Position numbers and translations under genes: made by a program
DNA from: Osedax fenrisi
Lineage: Eukaryota; Annelida; Polychaeta; Sabellida; Siboglinidae
Assembly: GCA_964019155.1 (NCBI GenBank)
Contig: OZ025240.1
Coordinates: 43,896,746 to 43,960,745, forward strand
DNA length: 64,000 nt
Direction: 5' to 3'
The notes under the pieces: generated by a model
Databases searched by the model: none
What the model saw: only the letters and a program-made list of their open reading frames with translations
Told to the model about the DNA's origin: nothing
Shown here: piece after piece, positions 50,610 to 62,310 of the stretch
How the letters are laid out: each line of letters starts with the position of its first letter
Numbering within the stretch: the first letter of the stretch is position 1

Positions 50610-51115
50610 AAGTTGTAGTGGGCGTCCTATTGGTCTCTTTTTTTAAATCCAGCTTGTAGCTGGAATTTAGTGTTGACGTATTCCTGACAACATGACCAAA
50701 CCATCGAAGTCTTCTTTTAGAACTATGTCTTCTATCGTTTAGCTTATGTTTAGTTTCTTTCGTAGCATGATATTTCGGAGTCTGTCAGACCTAGTAATCC
50801 GGAGTATAGCTCTAAGGCATTTCATTTCAAACCATAGTAGCGCATCGATTTCCTTTAGTCTTGTAGTCCATGACTCTGAACCGTATGTAGCAATCGGTAG
50901 AATGAGTGCTCGGTATAGTCTAGTCTTAAGATGTATTGATACGTCTTTTGATGACCATATCGTTCTTAGTCAGCCGAATGCTTGTGATGCCATTGATATT
51001 CGGTATTGAACATCTGAGGAGCAGTCTGGAACAAGACTACCCAGAAATTTGAACTTGGAAACTTTGGGAACCACATTGATGTCGATTTTAATTTCAGCTT
51101 TTGCGATATATAGGT
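50610..51115 (-). mobile_element. LINE C-terminal fragment, minus strand
   Basis: Reading the minus strand from 51115: A-E-I-K-I-D-I-N-V-V-P-K-V-S-K-F-K-F-L-G, Y-R-I-S-M-A-S-Q-A-F-G, then in other frames R-R-L-R-W-F-G-H-V and R-P-I-G-R-P. This is the same class as the LINE at 46102-47810, but decayed and truncated. Several frame changes. Confidence 0.72.
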
Positions 51116-51146
51116 TTTTATATAAAGATTTTCCTATATATATATA

Positions 51147-51198
51147 CCGCAAAAGCTGAAATTGAAATCGACATCAACATATATATATATATATAATA

Positions 51199-51258
<60 letters not shown>

Positions 51259-51395
51259 CAAAAGCTTAAATTGAAATCGAAATCAACGTATATATATATC
51301 TATCACAAAAGCTGAAATTGAAATCGTCATCAACGTGGTTCCCAAAGTTTCCAAGTTCAAATTTCTGGGTAGTTTTGTTCCAGACTGTTCCTATA
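51147..51395 (+). repeat. Inverted partial copies of the adjacent LINE fragment
   Basis: GCAAAAGCTGAAATTGAAAT occurs at about 51149 and, with changes, at 51258 and 51306. The last copy continues through GTGGTTCCCAAAGTTTCC to 51392, which is the reverse complement of about 51019-51107. (TA)n blocks separate the pieces. Confidence 0.82.
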
Positions 51396-51399
51396 TATA

Positions 51400-52633
51400 T
51401 ATATATATATATATACATACATCCTAAATATGTATGATATCATTGCCCATATTCCTAATATCCACTTTCATATTTATGTGAAGTATACTCAATTTTCCTT
51501 CCTACATATTATACAGATAACACTACATTATTATAGATCGGAATTATAATATATCCTATGTCAAAAATCTTCTAATAAATATAAATATTTAGACGTATAC
51601 CTCTAAGACGGAGTTTCTTAATATATCTACAAACTTCATCTCATTCCCCTCATTTACTTCATATATATAGTTATTCGACCATTCACACATTCGACCATCC
51701 ACATCTATTAGAAACACTTGTATCTCTTCCATAGTATACTATAATATTTCACTTTCACGAATATATCGAAAGAATTAGTTTAAAAATACTTTTTAGGATT
51801 AGCTGTATTTATAAGAATATCACTTATAAACATGTTACTATTCTTGTACACGAATGCGTTCTGCCTCATGTTGATTGTATTATCCTCCATTTTGTATTAC
51901 ATCCCTAATTTCTCTCTTGTCTCTTTAGATATAATTATAGTATCTTCTATCCGGTTCATATTCACCATTTGACTTGAATATTTATGATAATTCATATAAT
52001 GGCTCCTTCAAATAACCTCCAATAAATCTTATATATATTTTGTTGTTTATTACTCATCACATTTTAACAATAGTTACAGAGATATCGTAGTGGCCCTTTA
52101 CAAGCCGCCCCATATTACCCATATTTCCCATAATACTCTCTGAAAACTATAATAAATTCACCGAGGTATTTTAGTATACTATGGTGTACACACCGTTGTG
52201 TCGCTTTTAACATGCTAGACGTTAATATTATCCGACTCTCCAACATTGGCATATGTTTGAAATGCTATTGAAGAATGTGTAACACTTGTACAGTAGGGTG
52301 TACAACTATAATATACATATTCTTGAATGTTACTAATCTGTATAAATATAAAATATACCATAGTAGGGTATACCCACACCGCTTACAATTAACTTCACTG
52401 ACTTATTATTTGCGCATATGACTTATGTAATCCAGAAATACTTGATCAATGTACACATGTTTCTAATACAACCTCATTGAAACCTTCCTAACACTTATAG
52501 GCGTACTATAGTATATCATCGTACATATAATATACAACTATATGCTAACATAACAAACTCCACTGTCTATGGTACACTCACTTATCACTAAACTCCACAT
52601 AGCTATACACTGTATACTATACAGTCTGAATAG

Positions 52634-52673
<40 letters not shown>

Positions 52674-52898
52674 AGGTTACCTAGGTTACTACGATAACTC
52701 TACGTAACTTCATAATTACGAGATCTCTAAATCCCAACATAGTATATCGATAACTCCTCACTTAACCTCATACCTTAAATATCTGTATAACACGTTCATT
52801 TATTCCTCGATTAAACCGATAGCATAACTCTACTGGAAATGGCAATTCCATACCAGTACTATAATATATGATAATAAGACCTATACACACTTACATAG
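51400..52898. other. Sequence without recognised genes
   Basis: Less AT-biased than the neighbours, with scattered short motifs. No frame or repeat structure I can support, apart from (TA)n at 52638-52668. Confidence 0.5.
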
Positions 52899-52900
52899 TA

Positions 52901-53696
52901 CACTGTAAAAAGAATTCCAATTTAACCTATAATCAGATGAATCGAATAGAGGTAATAGTTTGTGGTCTATTACCATGGCGTAGAACATGGAAATAGGTTG
53001 GTGACCTATTACCTTTAGTGGAATGAGGTCGTTTCCTTTTACTGTATACAGCTTATATATGCTGTAAAACATGCTATTACCAAAGCCCAATTACCGAGAG
53101 CTTTGCTATTACTTTGCATTACTATGTGTCTGAATATAGTAATAGGTTATACTATATATCATATTACTATACGGATTAATAGTGTAATAGGTTATAGAAT
53201 ATTACCATATGGCTAAATATGTGAATATTTTACTAGTTATATATATATACAATATATATTACTTTAATTATTATTATATATATATATATATATAAATATA
53301 TATAGTATATATATACTAATAAATCACAAACCTATTACCGCGCATTCAATATATCAGTAATAGGTCACACACATTACCAACAAAGTTGCTCTAACTTATT
53401 ACCGCGAATTCAACATATAAGTAATAAGTCACAAACCTATTACCGAGTATTCAATATAGGTATATATACCTATCAGTAATATCTAGGTCACACACATATA
53501 ACCAAAAAAGTTGCTCTAACCTATTACCGCGAATTAAACATATAAGTAATAAGTCACAAACCTATTACAAACACATATCTTATAACCTATTACCACTCTA
53601 TTAAATATGTTGGTAATAGGCTGTAACCTATTTCCATTTTTTGACATTTTAAGATTGATTATTCAACGATGTGGTAATAGGTTGTTTTTTAAAGTA
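52901..53696. mobile_element. CACTG-type element with GGTAATAGGTT subterminal repeats
   Basis: The left end CACTGTAAAAAGAA and the right end, in complement TACTTTAAAAAACAA, form imperfect inverted repeats with TA outside both. AACCTATTACC or its complement is repeated more than a dozen times, in both orientations, mainly within about 320 bp of each end. The layout parallels the element at 8397-9292 with a different repeat word. No transposase frame. Confidence 0.7.
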
Positions 53697-53976
53697 TACT
53701 AAACTCCTCACTATATCACTTGTAATTTACCGATCTAATAACTGAAACCTGTAATTTACTAACCATTATATAATTCCTTATTAGTATAAATAGGTATAAA
53801 GTAACTCGGTATACTATAACTCTGTATACATAAGTAAGCCCCTCTCAGTTAACATGTTAATCCCGGTTAAAAAGGATAATATAATTCGTGCTACATTATT
53901 TATTATGTATATAAAACCCACTGATTCCGCTGATTCCACTGATTCCATCATTAATATATATATATATATATATATA

Positions 53977-54284
53977 TTGTTATTGTTATTGTTATTGTTA
54001 TTTTATTTGGTGGAGTCCTTTCATCCCATCCAGGAACTTAGATGAAGTTTTCACTTATAACCATATATGGCTATAATGTCCCTTCTAAGCCGCTCTCATG
54101 TTAAGGCATCCATGGTTTTAACGAGAGCCGATCATTTATGTATACACAATTAAATAATATCACTTCTAAATAATATTTTAAGACCCATTTTATAGAATTA
54201 TTAATGGTCCGGACAAGGGTCGAACCCGTGTCCTACTGCTTGTGTGTCTGACGCCTTAGCCACTGAGCCACACAGGCAGTTCTA
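53977..54284 (-). mobile_element. tRNA-derived SINE
   Basis: On the minus strand, about 75 bp at the 5' end resemble a tRNA: A box TGGCTCAGTGGCTAAGG (54254-54270), B box GGTTCGACCC (54217-54226) and a T-arm-like stem. The acceptor ends do not pair, so it is not a functional tRNA. An unrelated body of about 200 bp follows, then the tail (AACAAT)n at 53977-54002. RNA polymerase III promoter plus short tandem tail is the SINE layout; such SINEs borrow LINE machinery. Confidence 0.82.
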
Positions 54285-54580
54285 TTATGGCACATATATA
54301 GTTATATATATATATATAAGAGTGACTATGTGCATGGTTCCTCACAGTTTACTCTATCATGTTACGTGGTGTAAACTGGACCATGGTGCACGACATTCTT
54401 AAAGGTCATACGTCGTCGGCTTCACATTGATAATTTGCATACTTCTTAGAATTGACCACTTCGCATGCGTGAAGCTGTTTGTGTATATATACGTATTTTA
54501 GTTTCCTATATATATCTACGCTAAATAACATTATTTAGACTATGATTCTATATTTAGTTATTTGATGAATAAGTAACAAA

Positions 54581-54615
<35 letters not shown>

Positions 54616-55559
54616 CTATTATATAACCTAAAATGTATGTGTTTATATAGCGTTATTTGTTTGTCTACCCGACGGTATTTCGGTAAGGACAATCGTATTC
54701 GCGAACTCCCTTAAGACTGACATGGCTGCATTCAAATGCTTGTGTGTATTCAAGTGTATTACACAAATAAATCAATGTGATATCATATCGCTCGTAGCCT
54801 AGCCATAAATACCCCTATAGGGGTACCGTATACGGTGTAGAATACATGCGTGATCATAAATAGTTGGATTTTAAAGTACTTTTGTAAAGTATCGAATTTG
54901 TCTTTTACATGACAATATTTTTAATTTTTGATTTTGATTTAAATTTTTGTTTACAATTTTAATAATGAACTAATTTATTAAAAATGTTATATATGTATGT
55001 TTACAAATTTTATTTCTGTAAATAAATGATGTTACACCATGTTTATTTTTACAATTTAATATCTATATATATACTATCAGCTTACATAGTTTGGCATTCC
55101 GATCGTTCAAATGTTTCAAAATTGTAATATATCACCAAATATTTAATAATATTTAATATAATATTGATTGATTGATTGATAAATACAAATAGCAAATACA
55201 TAGCCGAAAATATAATCGAAAGTATAAAGTATAAATATTTTCTAACGATAACATACGTTATAGAAATAAACAAAGAATAATACGAAATTAAAAAATTAAA
55301 GAAATTAAAATGTTTTACAGTTACCGTAAAAATAAACGAAAAACAATCGAAAGTAGAAATAAATCATATAGTAAAAATAAACGAAAAATGATCGAAATAG
55401 AAATAAAAGATAGCGTAAAAATAATCGAAAATAGAAATAAAATACATTATTTTGTAAGTGGCATCGAAATATTCAATTTCTACTTTAACTTTATAGAACT
55501 CTTCTTATATTGTTACCCTGTTTTAGTATATTATTAGTATATTTTTGTTAACTATTCGA
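54285..55559. other. No recognised gene
   Basis: A (TA)n tract at 54581-54612 and AT-rich sequence. A stretch of mixed composition at 54640-54850 has no coding signal I can support. Confidence 0.5.
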
Positions 55560-55737
55560 ATTATTCGATATAAATATTTGATTTAATCGAATAGTTAAAA
55601 TAATTATTCGATATTTTCGAATTATTGATTATTTATTTATAAACTATTTGAAATTTTCGAATAGTTCGATTATTCGATATTCGATATTCGAAAAACCGAA
55701 CAGTTTACATCACTAATATATAGTACATATATATAGT

Positions 55738-55744
<7 letters not shown>

Positions 55745-55793
<49 letters not shown>
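55745..55793. repeat. (TA)n microsatellite
   Basis: About 24 TA units at the inner edge of the left inverted repeat. Confidence 0.95.
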
Positions 55794-55797
<4 letters not shown>

Positions 55798-55816
55798 GAA
55801 TGTATTATTATTTAAT

Positions 55817-56455
55817 AAAAAAAATACAAACATATATATTAATCTTGATTTGAATATTAATAACATTAAAGTTAAACAAGTTAGTGAACTATGATTCTTA
55901 GGTTATATTATAGATTGTAAATTGAATTGGAAATTGCAACTCAATTATGTTTCAAGTAAACTTTCTAGAACAATTGAAATTTTACACAAAGTTAAAAATA
56001 AATTAAATATGAAATATTTAATTTTACATAATGCTTTATTTTTATCACATCTTAATTATTGTTCAAATATTTGAGGGAATACCTTCAAATCCAGTTTTAA
56101 AAATATTTTCATTCTACAAAAAATAGCAATAAAATGCATTTGTAATAATTATTCTATGTATAAAAATTTCTATACTATTTCTAATTCTCTTAAATTTGAC
56201 GATATTGTAAAAATGAATAGTATACAATTTATGTTTCGAGATAAGGATAATTTGTTATCTAATAATTTACAATTATTATATAAAGCTAAATCTTATAATG
56301 CAAATCTGTTTCATAGAATAAAAGTATGAACTGACCGAAAAGCATTTTGTTTATCGAATACTGGTCCAATGCTGTGGAACATATTACCACAAAAAATAAG
56401 AAATATTACTAAATTGAATAATTTTAGTCTTATTACTTTTAATTTTATAATTTAG
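55817..56455 (+). pseudogene. LINE RT C-terminal fragment with in-frame TGA codons only
   Basis: About 200 codons in one frame, from N-I-N-N-I-K-V-K-Q-V-S-E-L through F-L-G-Y-I-I-D, L-S-H-L-N-Y-C-S-N-I and G-P-M-L-W-N-I-L-P to TAG at 56453. These are thumb and C-terminal motifs of Jockey/CR1-like RTs. Three TGA codons interrupt the frame (about 55892, 56072 and 56327); TAA and TAG are absent until the end. The second TGA is at a site that is usually tryptophan (Y-C-x-x-W-G). The catalytic palm is missing. Confidence 0.75.
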
Positions 56456-57279
56456 TTATCCCATTTTGAATTATTGTATTGTGTGATATATTTATTAATT
56501 TATTGGCTACCTTATATTATAAGTATTTATTTTGTATATTTTATTTTATAGTTTTATAGCTTTTATAGCTATATTTTTTTAGTTATATATATTTTTTTAT
56601 ATTTTTAATTTGTTATATAATTTTTAACATTAGAGTTATATTGGTTTACATTTTTTATGTACATATTATTCAATTATTTATTTGTAATACATGATGAGAA
56701 TGATTGTAGGGTTTTTTGCAATTTTATTTTATTTTAATTTTAATTTTTGTAATTTGTTTTTAATTGTACATATTTTATATAACTTAATTACTTACATATT
56801 ACATTTTATTTTATTTAAAATTCTATCAGTATTATTTTCTATTCAGGAAGTCAAACTTTTATTTTAAATATAAGATATTCATGAGTACTTTGTATTGATT
56901 ATTTATGTGTCCGGTAATGGTTCGTGTCGGGGACGAGGATGCAATTGTTGTTAGAGGTCAATTGTTGCCAGTGCTCTTACTCTTGGCGAACGTAAATTCA
57001 TTAAGGCATTGAATATAGAAATCCCAAATCCTCCAAGTTGATACACCTTTATCGAAACTGGAAATTGATATAAAGTATTCTAGATAGATTTTTTATGACT
57101 ATTTTTTTTACTAATATCCTGGATAGAAATTTTATTTTATAATCTAATATTTTATTTAATATTATTTTAATGTTATACCTGCTTTCCCCCCCCCCCACAA
57201 TCACATTGGGTGAACGAATCGATAATATCTGTTTTTTCGTTCATCCAGGCTAATGCCTAAACTCTGACAATTATTATTA

Positions 57280-57290
<11 letters not shown>
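56456..57290 (+). other. Possible LINE 3' UTR and AT-rich sequence
   Basis: A less AT-rich stretch (56905-57070), a C11 run at 57186-57196, and TTCATCCAGGCTAATGCC then (ATT)n near 57245-57290 may be the 3' untranslated end of the preceding fragment. No frame. Confidence 0.4.
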
Positions 57291-57331
<41 letters not shown>

Positions 57332-58009
57332 GTATACATATATACTATATATATGTACTATATATTAGTGATGTAAACTGTTTGGTTTTTCGGTTCGAAT
57401 ATCGAATAATCGAACTATTCGAAAATTTCAAATAGTTTATAAATAAATATTCAATTATTCGAAAATATCGAATAATTTCTACTAGTAGTGCATATACTCA
57501 ATGATTCGTATAAAACGTATGCCCTGACGAACGTTTCATTCCTAGAACATCAATAATACATACAATAATATTGATACCTACTACATGTACGAAACGCTTT
57601 TGGTGGAATAAAGTTTATATATATATACGAATATATGATCTATATATTTGTTAACAATAATATTGATACTTTTAATACTATAGTATTAAAATTACTAAAC
57701 TAATACTAGTATTAACTGTACAACGTACACTGTATATAATGTACAATGTTCTCGACAGTCTATACGTCTATATGTATAGGTCGTACGTTGCTGAACTAAA
57801 TATACGACCAGGCGATCAATCACGTCATCACGATATCATCTCGAGATTGTGTCGATGACAACTAATTTAAGATATTAACACCTAATGCATAATATAATAA
57901 TAATTATTATTAATTAAAATATAACCTCTAGCCGATTACTTAATATAGCTACTTACATATGTGTGTAAACTAATCATGCGAATAATCACGTGACTTATGC
58001 ATACATGCA

Positions 58010-58908
58010 TACAAAATCCTCCTACTTTCATCTCTTCAGAATTAAAAAAATACGGACATCACTTTCCAGAAACCTTACTAAAACTCTAATTAATGCTCTT
58101 GTACTTTCCCGAATTGACTACTGTTCTTCCCTACTGAATTTACTTCCTGCTAAAGCTACTGATCTACTTAATCGGATTATCCGTTCCTCAATACGTACTA
58201 CTTACTGTTTAACTCGACTGGATCACTCTACTACAACATCTCATCAGTCATCTCGTATGTGACTACCCTTCTCCCTAAGGTGTAAATTACGTATACTATC
58301 TATAATCCATAAATCAATATATTCTTTCACCCCTAGCTATATCTCTGATCGAAGTAAAAAACGTACTATATTATCTTCTCTTCGTTATCAAAATGCTCCT
58401 CTACTTATCTCCCATAACTCTAGTAAAACCGCCCTAAATTCTAGAGCTTTTAAAAATTCCGGTCCAACCCTATGGAATTCCCTCCCTCCTACCATTCGTT
58501 CTATTAGATCCCACAACAATTTATAAATCTTACTTCTTCTTTTCTCTCTACCCATAATCATTAAATCATCCAACTTATTATGTGTGTCCGTATTATATTA
58601 AATGTATATCATTATTAAATTGTTATTGTATTATTATTATCTTATTATTATATAACACTATACTATATCAATGCAGTCTGTAGTATATAACACTACACCA
58701 TATCAATGCAGACTGTAGTATATAATAGTCCTTCATATTATTTAGTATTGTTTTCCATGTTATATTGAATGTATATTATTATTAAATTATTATCGTATTA
58801 CTATTATTTTATTATTATTTTCTTCCCGTATACGAGCGAAGGGGTCTTGACCCTATTTTAGTGCTAATAAACTTAATATCATCATCATCATCATCATCAT
58901 CATCATAT
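58010..58908 (+). mobile_element. 5'-truncated LINE with (ATC)n tail, copy 2
   Basis: Decayed RT C-terminus: F-R-I-K-K-I-R-T-S-L-S, L-V-L-S-R-I-D-Y-C-S-S-L-L, then in shifted frames G-P-T-L-W-N-S-L-P-P-T-I-R. The 3' UTR (58625-58865) matches 63145-63375, and the end GTGCTAATAAACTTAAT is followed by ten ATC units (58878-58907). Confidence 0.85.
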
Positions 58909-59521
58909 ATACATGTATACATGTTTACATTCATAACACTAATATACGTTATCCATCCCACACAATTTAATAACACATAACACAGAATAAGTAAATATAC
59001 ATGTATATATTGCAATAAGTAAATAGTACAGAATTAACAAGGATAAACAAATAGTCGTTAACGATAATAAATAAAAAATTAAATTTAATATTTTATATTT
59101 GAAAAGAGATTATAATATTTTAAAGAGTGGTTTTCATTCTATAGTATTATCATAGTATTACAATTAAATTAATATTATATTTATGTCATTTTTATAATAA
59201 TAATAATAATAATTTAGTAAAATACATTTTATTTTCTGTTTTATTGTATTGTTTATAGTATATAAGTATAAGTATACTTATAGTGTACACTATAGTGTTC
59301 CTATATATAGAGTCTCTGAATACTTTAACATACTATTTATGATTTTCCCTATCATTTAAAAACATGTTGTCACACATAAATCTTATTTCATTTTAAACTG
59401 CAGTTTATCATGATATCAACATACAATTTAAAAAAAATTAATAAATAATAGGTAACAAAATCATGTTTTAATTTAATTTAAATAATTATTAAATGTATAT
59501 ATATATATATATATATATATA
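58909..59521. other. AT-rich sequence
   Basis: No gene. (AAT)n at 59198-59212 and (TA)n at 59498-59520 next to element copy B. Confidence 0.6.
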
Positions 59522-60470
59522 TTAGGGAAAGTAACCTAATACGGACACTTTAACAATAAATGGTATTAACATTTTATGACTAATTATTTTTTTTCAAAAA
59601 TTACAATATATTAATATTATATAACTATAGATATTATTGTGATTTTAAATTTTATTTAATCTTTTTATTCCATAAATAACGGGGATATCTGTATGCGGTA
59701 CCCATGTCCGAATGCGGACACCCTGAAGGGTGTCCGTAACACATGTATTATAATACGGACACTCCATAGAGTATATATATATATATATATATACTTTATA
59801 CTGTATATATATACACACTATATAAACTATATATTATTGATTATTGATTAATCAAACATACAAATTACACTTACATTATTTATAATTAATTTTATGAACA
59901 ATTTATTCTAATTTAATTAGTTAATAATTTATTTATTTTTATTATTTTTTAATTAATAATACACTTTAAGTATAAATAAAACAACATTTAGATTTAGCTT
60001 TATTGGTGGTATTAATATTATAACACACGCGATTTTTATGAAAATCAGAATAGTTAATACGCTGCGCGCTGATTGGTTATAGGGTGTCCGACGGACACTG
60101 TCTGTATTAAGACATATAGAGTATCCGTATTAGGAACTTATATGACATCTAGATATATGCTAATAACTTAATGAATATTTGATAACGAATATACAAATTA
60201 TATATATATTTTTTTAGAATGCTTAATTTTTAATAATATAGTATTATATTTTATGAGAAGATTTTAAATAGAATTATTTTTTCATAAATTTAAAAAAGTA
60301 ATAAAAAATCAGTTTATTGTATATATCAGCAATATTTAGAATATTAATAAAATAAAAAATACTTTTTAGACTATTTATATAATTATGAATATTTTATTCA
60401 TTAACATTTATTTGTAGGATTTATGGTTTCTAAGATACCTAGAGTGTCCGTATCCGGTTACTTTCCCCAA
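59522..60470. mobile_element. GTGTCCGTATT-motif DNA element, copy B
   Basis: Inverted orientation relative to copy A. The ends are TTAGGGAAAGTAACC and, in complement, TTGGGGAAAGTAACC. The internal AATACGGACAC words and a central TGATTGGTTATAGGG block are shared with copy A. TA flanks both ends. Its left end, like the equivalent end of copy A, abuts a (TA)n tract. Confidence 0.85.
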
Positions 60471-61120
60471 TATTTGTAAGTTTATTTTCATCAAATCAGT
60501 AGAATTTGTAAATGTGAAACTTTACTTGATTCCTATCAATATTTTATATGATATTTCAAATTTAATTCAAATTTATTTATATAAATTATTCACACATATA
60601 TATATATATATATTTATACAACTTTTACAAAAAATATCAAATACATGTATTGATGTCATATTTTAAAACTTATGAAGCTAAATATATAATATGCTAGGCT
60701 TTCAATGCTCTACTATATAATATTATCTATAGTTTATATATATAAACCGATTTCAGTAATTCATTCATTCATATTTTAATATCTCCACTATTTACCGGTA
60801 CTATTTTATTCATATTCATGTTAATAAAATTATATATATATATATATATATTAATACTATAAATAAATTAATTAAATATACTCATTATTAATAATATATA
60901 ATAGGTTATACCCTATAGGGAGAAAGTATACTATCAATATATTATTTTTATACTTGACTAATTTGAACAACAGTATATTTAAGTTTTAAGTTTGGTTAAG
61001 TTTAATGACAACTATTATAATTTATAATGGGCTATGATATATTTGACATACGTTTTTATTTTGAAGTGGATCTCGTAGTAATACATTATTAATCATACTT
61101 TTAATATTATTCATTAGTTC

Positions 61121-61312
61121 CGAGAAATATCAGAGCTTAGACAAACGTATACGTCATTATAGTGATAATTTACACCCATTATTGGACCCACTTCACTATA
61201 CTTACATCTATTATTTGGGCCATAATGATGACCTGTTTACTTTGAAGAGTGTTAGTATATGCATACATACTGTCACAGCGGACATAGCGACCTTGCTCGA
61301 TACGCTAACACT
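61121..61312 (+). CDS. Possible exon of an unrecognised gene
   Basis: The frame S-E-K-Y-Q-S-L-D-K-R-I-R-H-Y runs on through L-H-Y-T-Y-I-Y-Y-L-G-H-N-D-D to D-T-L-T-L-Y-I. It is preceded by TTATTCATTAG (acceptor-like) and followed by ATAG/GTAGTA (donor-like). Composition is less AT-rich than the surroundings and the peptide looks like a real, partly helical protein. I do not recognise the family, and no partner exon was found. Confidence 0.35.
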
Positions 61313-61439
61313 ATATATAGGTAGTATTGTTACTATAGCGTTATTATTATATAATTTTATAGAAAATCATTGTATATATATAATTCTATAATATTATATA
61401 ATTATATATATACACAATGATTTTCTATGAAATTCAATA

Positions 61440-61640
61440 AGTTGTATAACATATATGACACGCTGGCCACACGTGTATGTACTATAGTACATGTTAGTGC
61501 GACCCTACTACACAGCAGTGTAGTGTTATGACGAGAGTGCATGCACTGCACATGCATGCATGTAGATCGTATCGTATACGATTGTTACTCGGAAATCAAT
61601 GTTTACTAAACACGCGAACGTTATAATACGGGCCGAAGTT
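61440..61640. other. CpG-containing, less AT-rich stretch upstream of RPL37A
   Basis: Contains GTGCATGCACTGCACATGCA and several CG dinucleotides, unlike its flanks. It could be a promoter region, but nothing specific supports that. Confidence 0.3.
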
Positions 61641-62011
61641 TAAATAAATTAAAAATTAAAATATTGTTATTGGAAAAATCTATATAATATACAAAATCGG
61701 TAATTGTAATGAGTTACTGGTTATTAGTAATTACTTATTTTGTATTTTTATATATTTATAGCAATTCTGTATTGTATTTCTGTATCGATACATATTGTTA
61801 TTCTTTACATCTTAATTATTTATATTTAATTTTGTTTACTCATGAAAATCAAACTTATCTAGAATATGATGATTGGGGAAATTATCGCAAAAAAACAAAT
61901 ACATTTGTTTATTAACTTCTTCATTATTTCATGCTTTACAACATGAAATAATAAATCTGATCTATTTATATATATATATAAATTTCCTTTTTCTTACGGA
62001 TTCTTTTCAAA

Positions 62012-62310
62012 ATGGCCAAGCGAATCAAAAAGGTAGGAATAACCGGAAAGTATGGAACCCGTTACGGTGTCTCCCTCCGTAAGTTGGTGAAGAAGATGGA
62101 AGTAACTCTACATGGAAAATATACATTGTTCATTCTGTGGAAAGGAAGCCATGAAGCGTAGAGCAACTGGAATCTGGAACTGCAAAGGATGCAAGAAGAG
62201 CGTAGCCGGAGGAGCCTACGTTTACTGCTGCTGCCACTGCTGCTGCTGCTGACACTATAGTGGGGTACCCCGTAGTGCGGTACGTCGTCTTCGTGAAACG
62301 AACGAAACGT
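62012..62310 (+). pseudogene. RPL37A: Ribosomal protein eL43 (RPL37A), frameshifted
   Basis: eL43 is a small zinc-ribbon protein of the 60S subunit. The first 38 codons, from M-A-K-R-I-K-K-V-G-I-T-G-K-Y, are collinear with the family. An extra T at about 62126 then shifts the frame, and the protein continues as C-S-F-C-G-K, K-R-R-A-T-G-I-W-N-C-K-G-C and V-A-G-G-A-Y-V-Y, keeping both C-X2-C pairs. A TGC/GCT triplet expansion (62226-62250) leads into TGA at 62250. The same frame resumes with R-S-A-V-R-R-L-R-E. There is no intron, and no poly(A). A pyrimidine stretch CCTTTTTCTTAC lies about 20 nt upstream, like a TOP leader. It is either a decaying retrocopy or the real gene with assembly indels. 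Confidence 0.75.

Larger units (their letters stand above)
55560..57490. repeat. Inverted repeat pair with TTCGAATA motifs flanking an RT fragment
   Basis: 55600-55770 and 57320-57485 are inverted copies of each other. Shared words include TTCGAATAGTTCGATTATTC, CAGTTTACATCACTA and AGTACATATATATAG, and both arms then enter (TA)n. CATCACTA/TAGTGATG could mark transposon tips. I cannot decide whether this is one element or two inverted copies. Confidence 0.7.

Noticed and set aside
54206..54282. A functional tRNA gene on the minus strand
   Set aside because: A and B boxes are present, but the acceptor ends do not pair and the sequence continues into a SINE-like body with a tandem tail.
55817..56455. 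Alternative genetic code with TGA as tryptophan
   Set aside because: ATAD1, the MADF-BESS gene and the intact LINE use TGG for tryptophan and contain no internal TGA. Other decayed elements also have TAA stops.
61709..62082. Two overlapping hydrophobic ORFs upstream of RPL37A
   Set aside because: Composition is that of AT-rich noise (Y, I, L, F); there is no family resemblance, and the second runs into RPL37A in the wrong frame.
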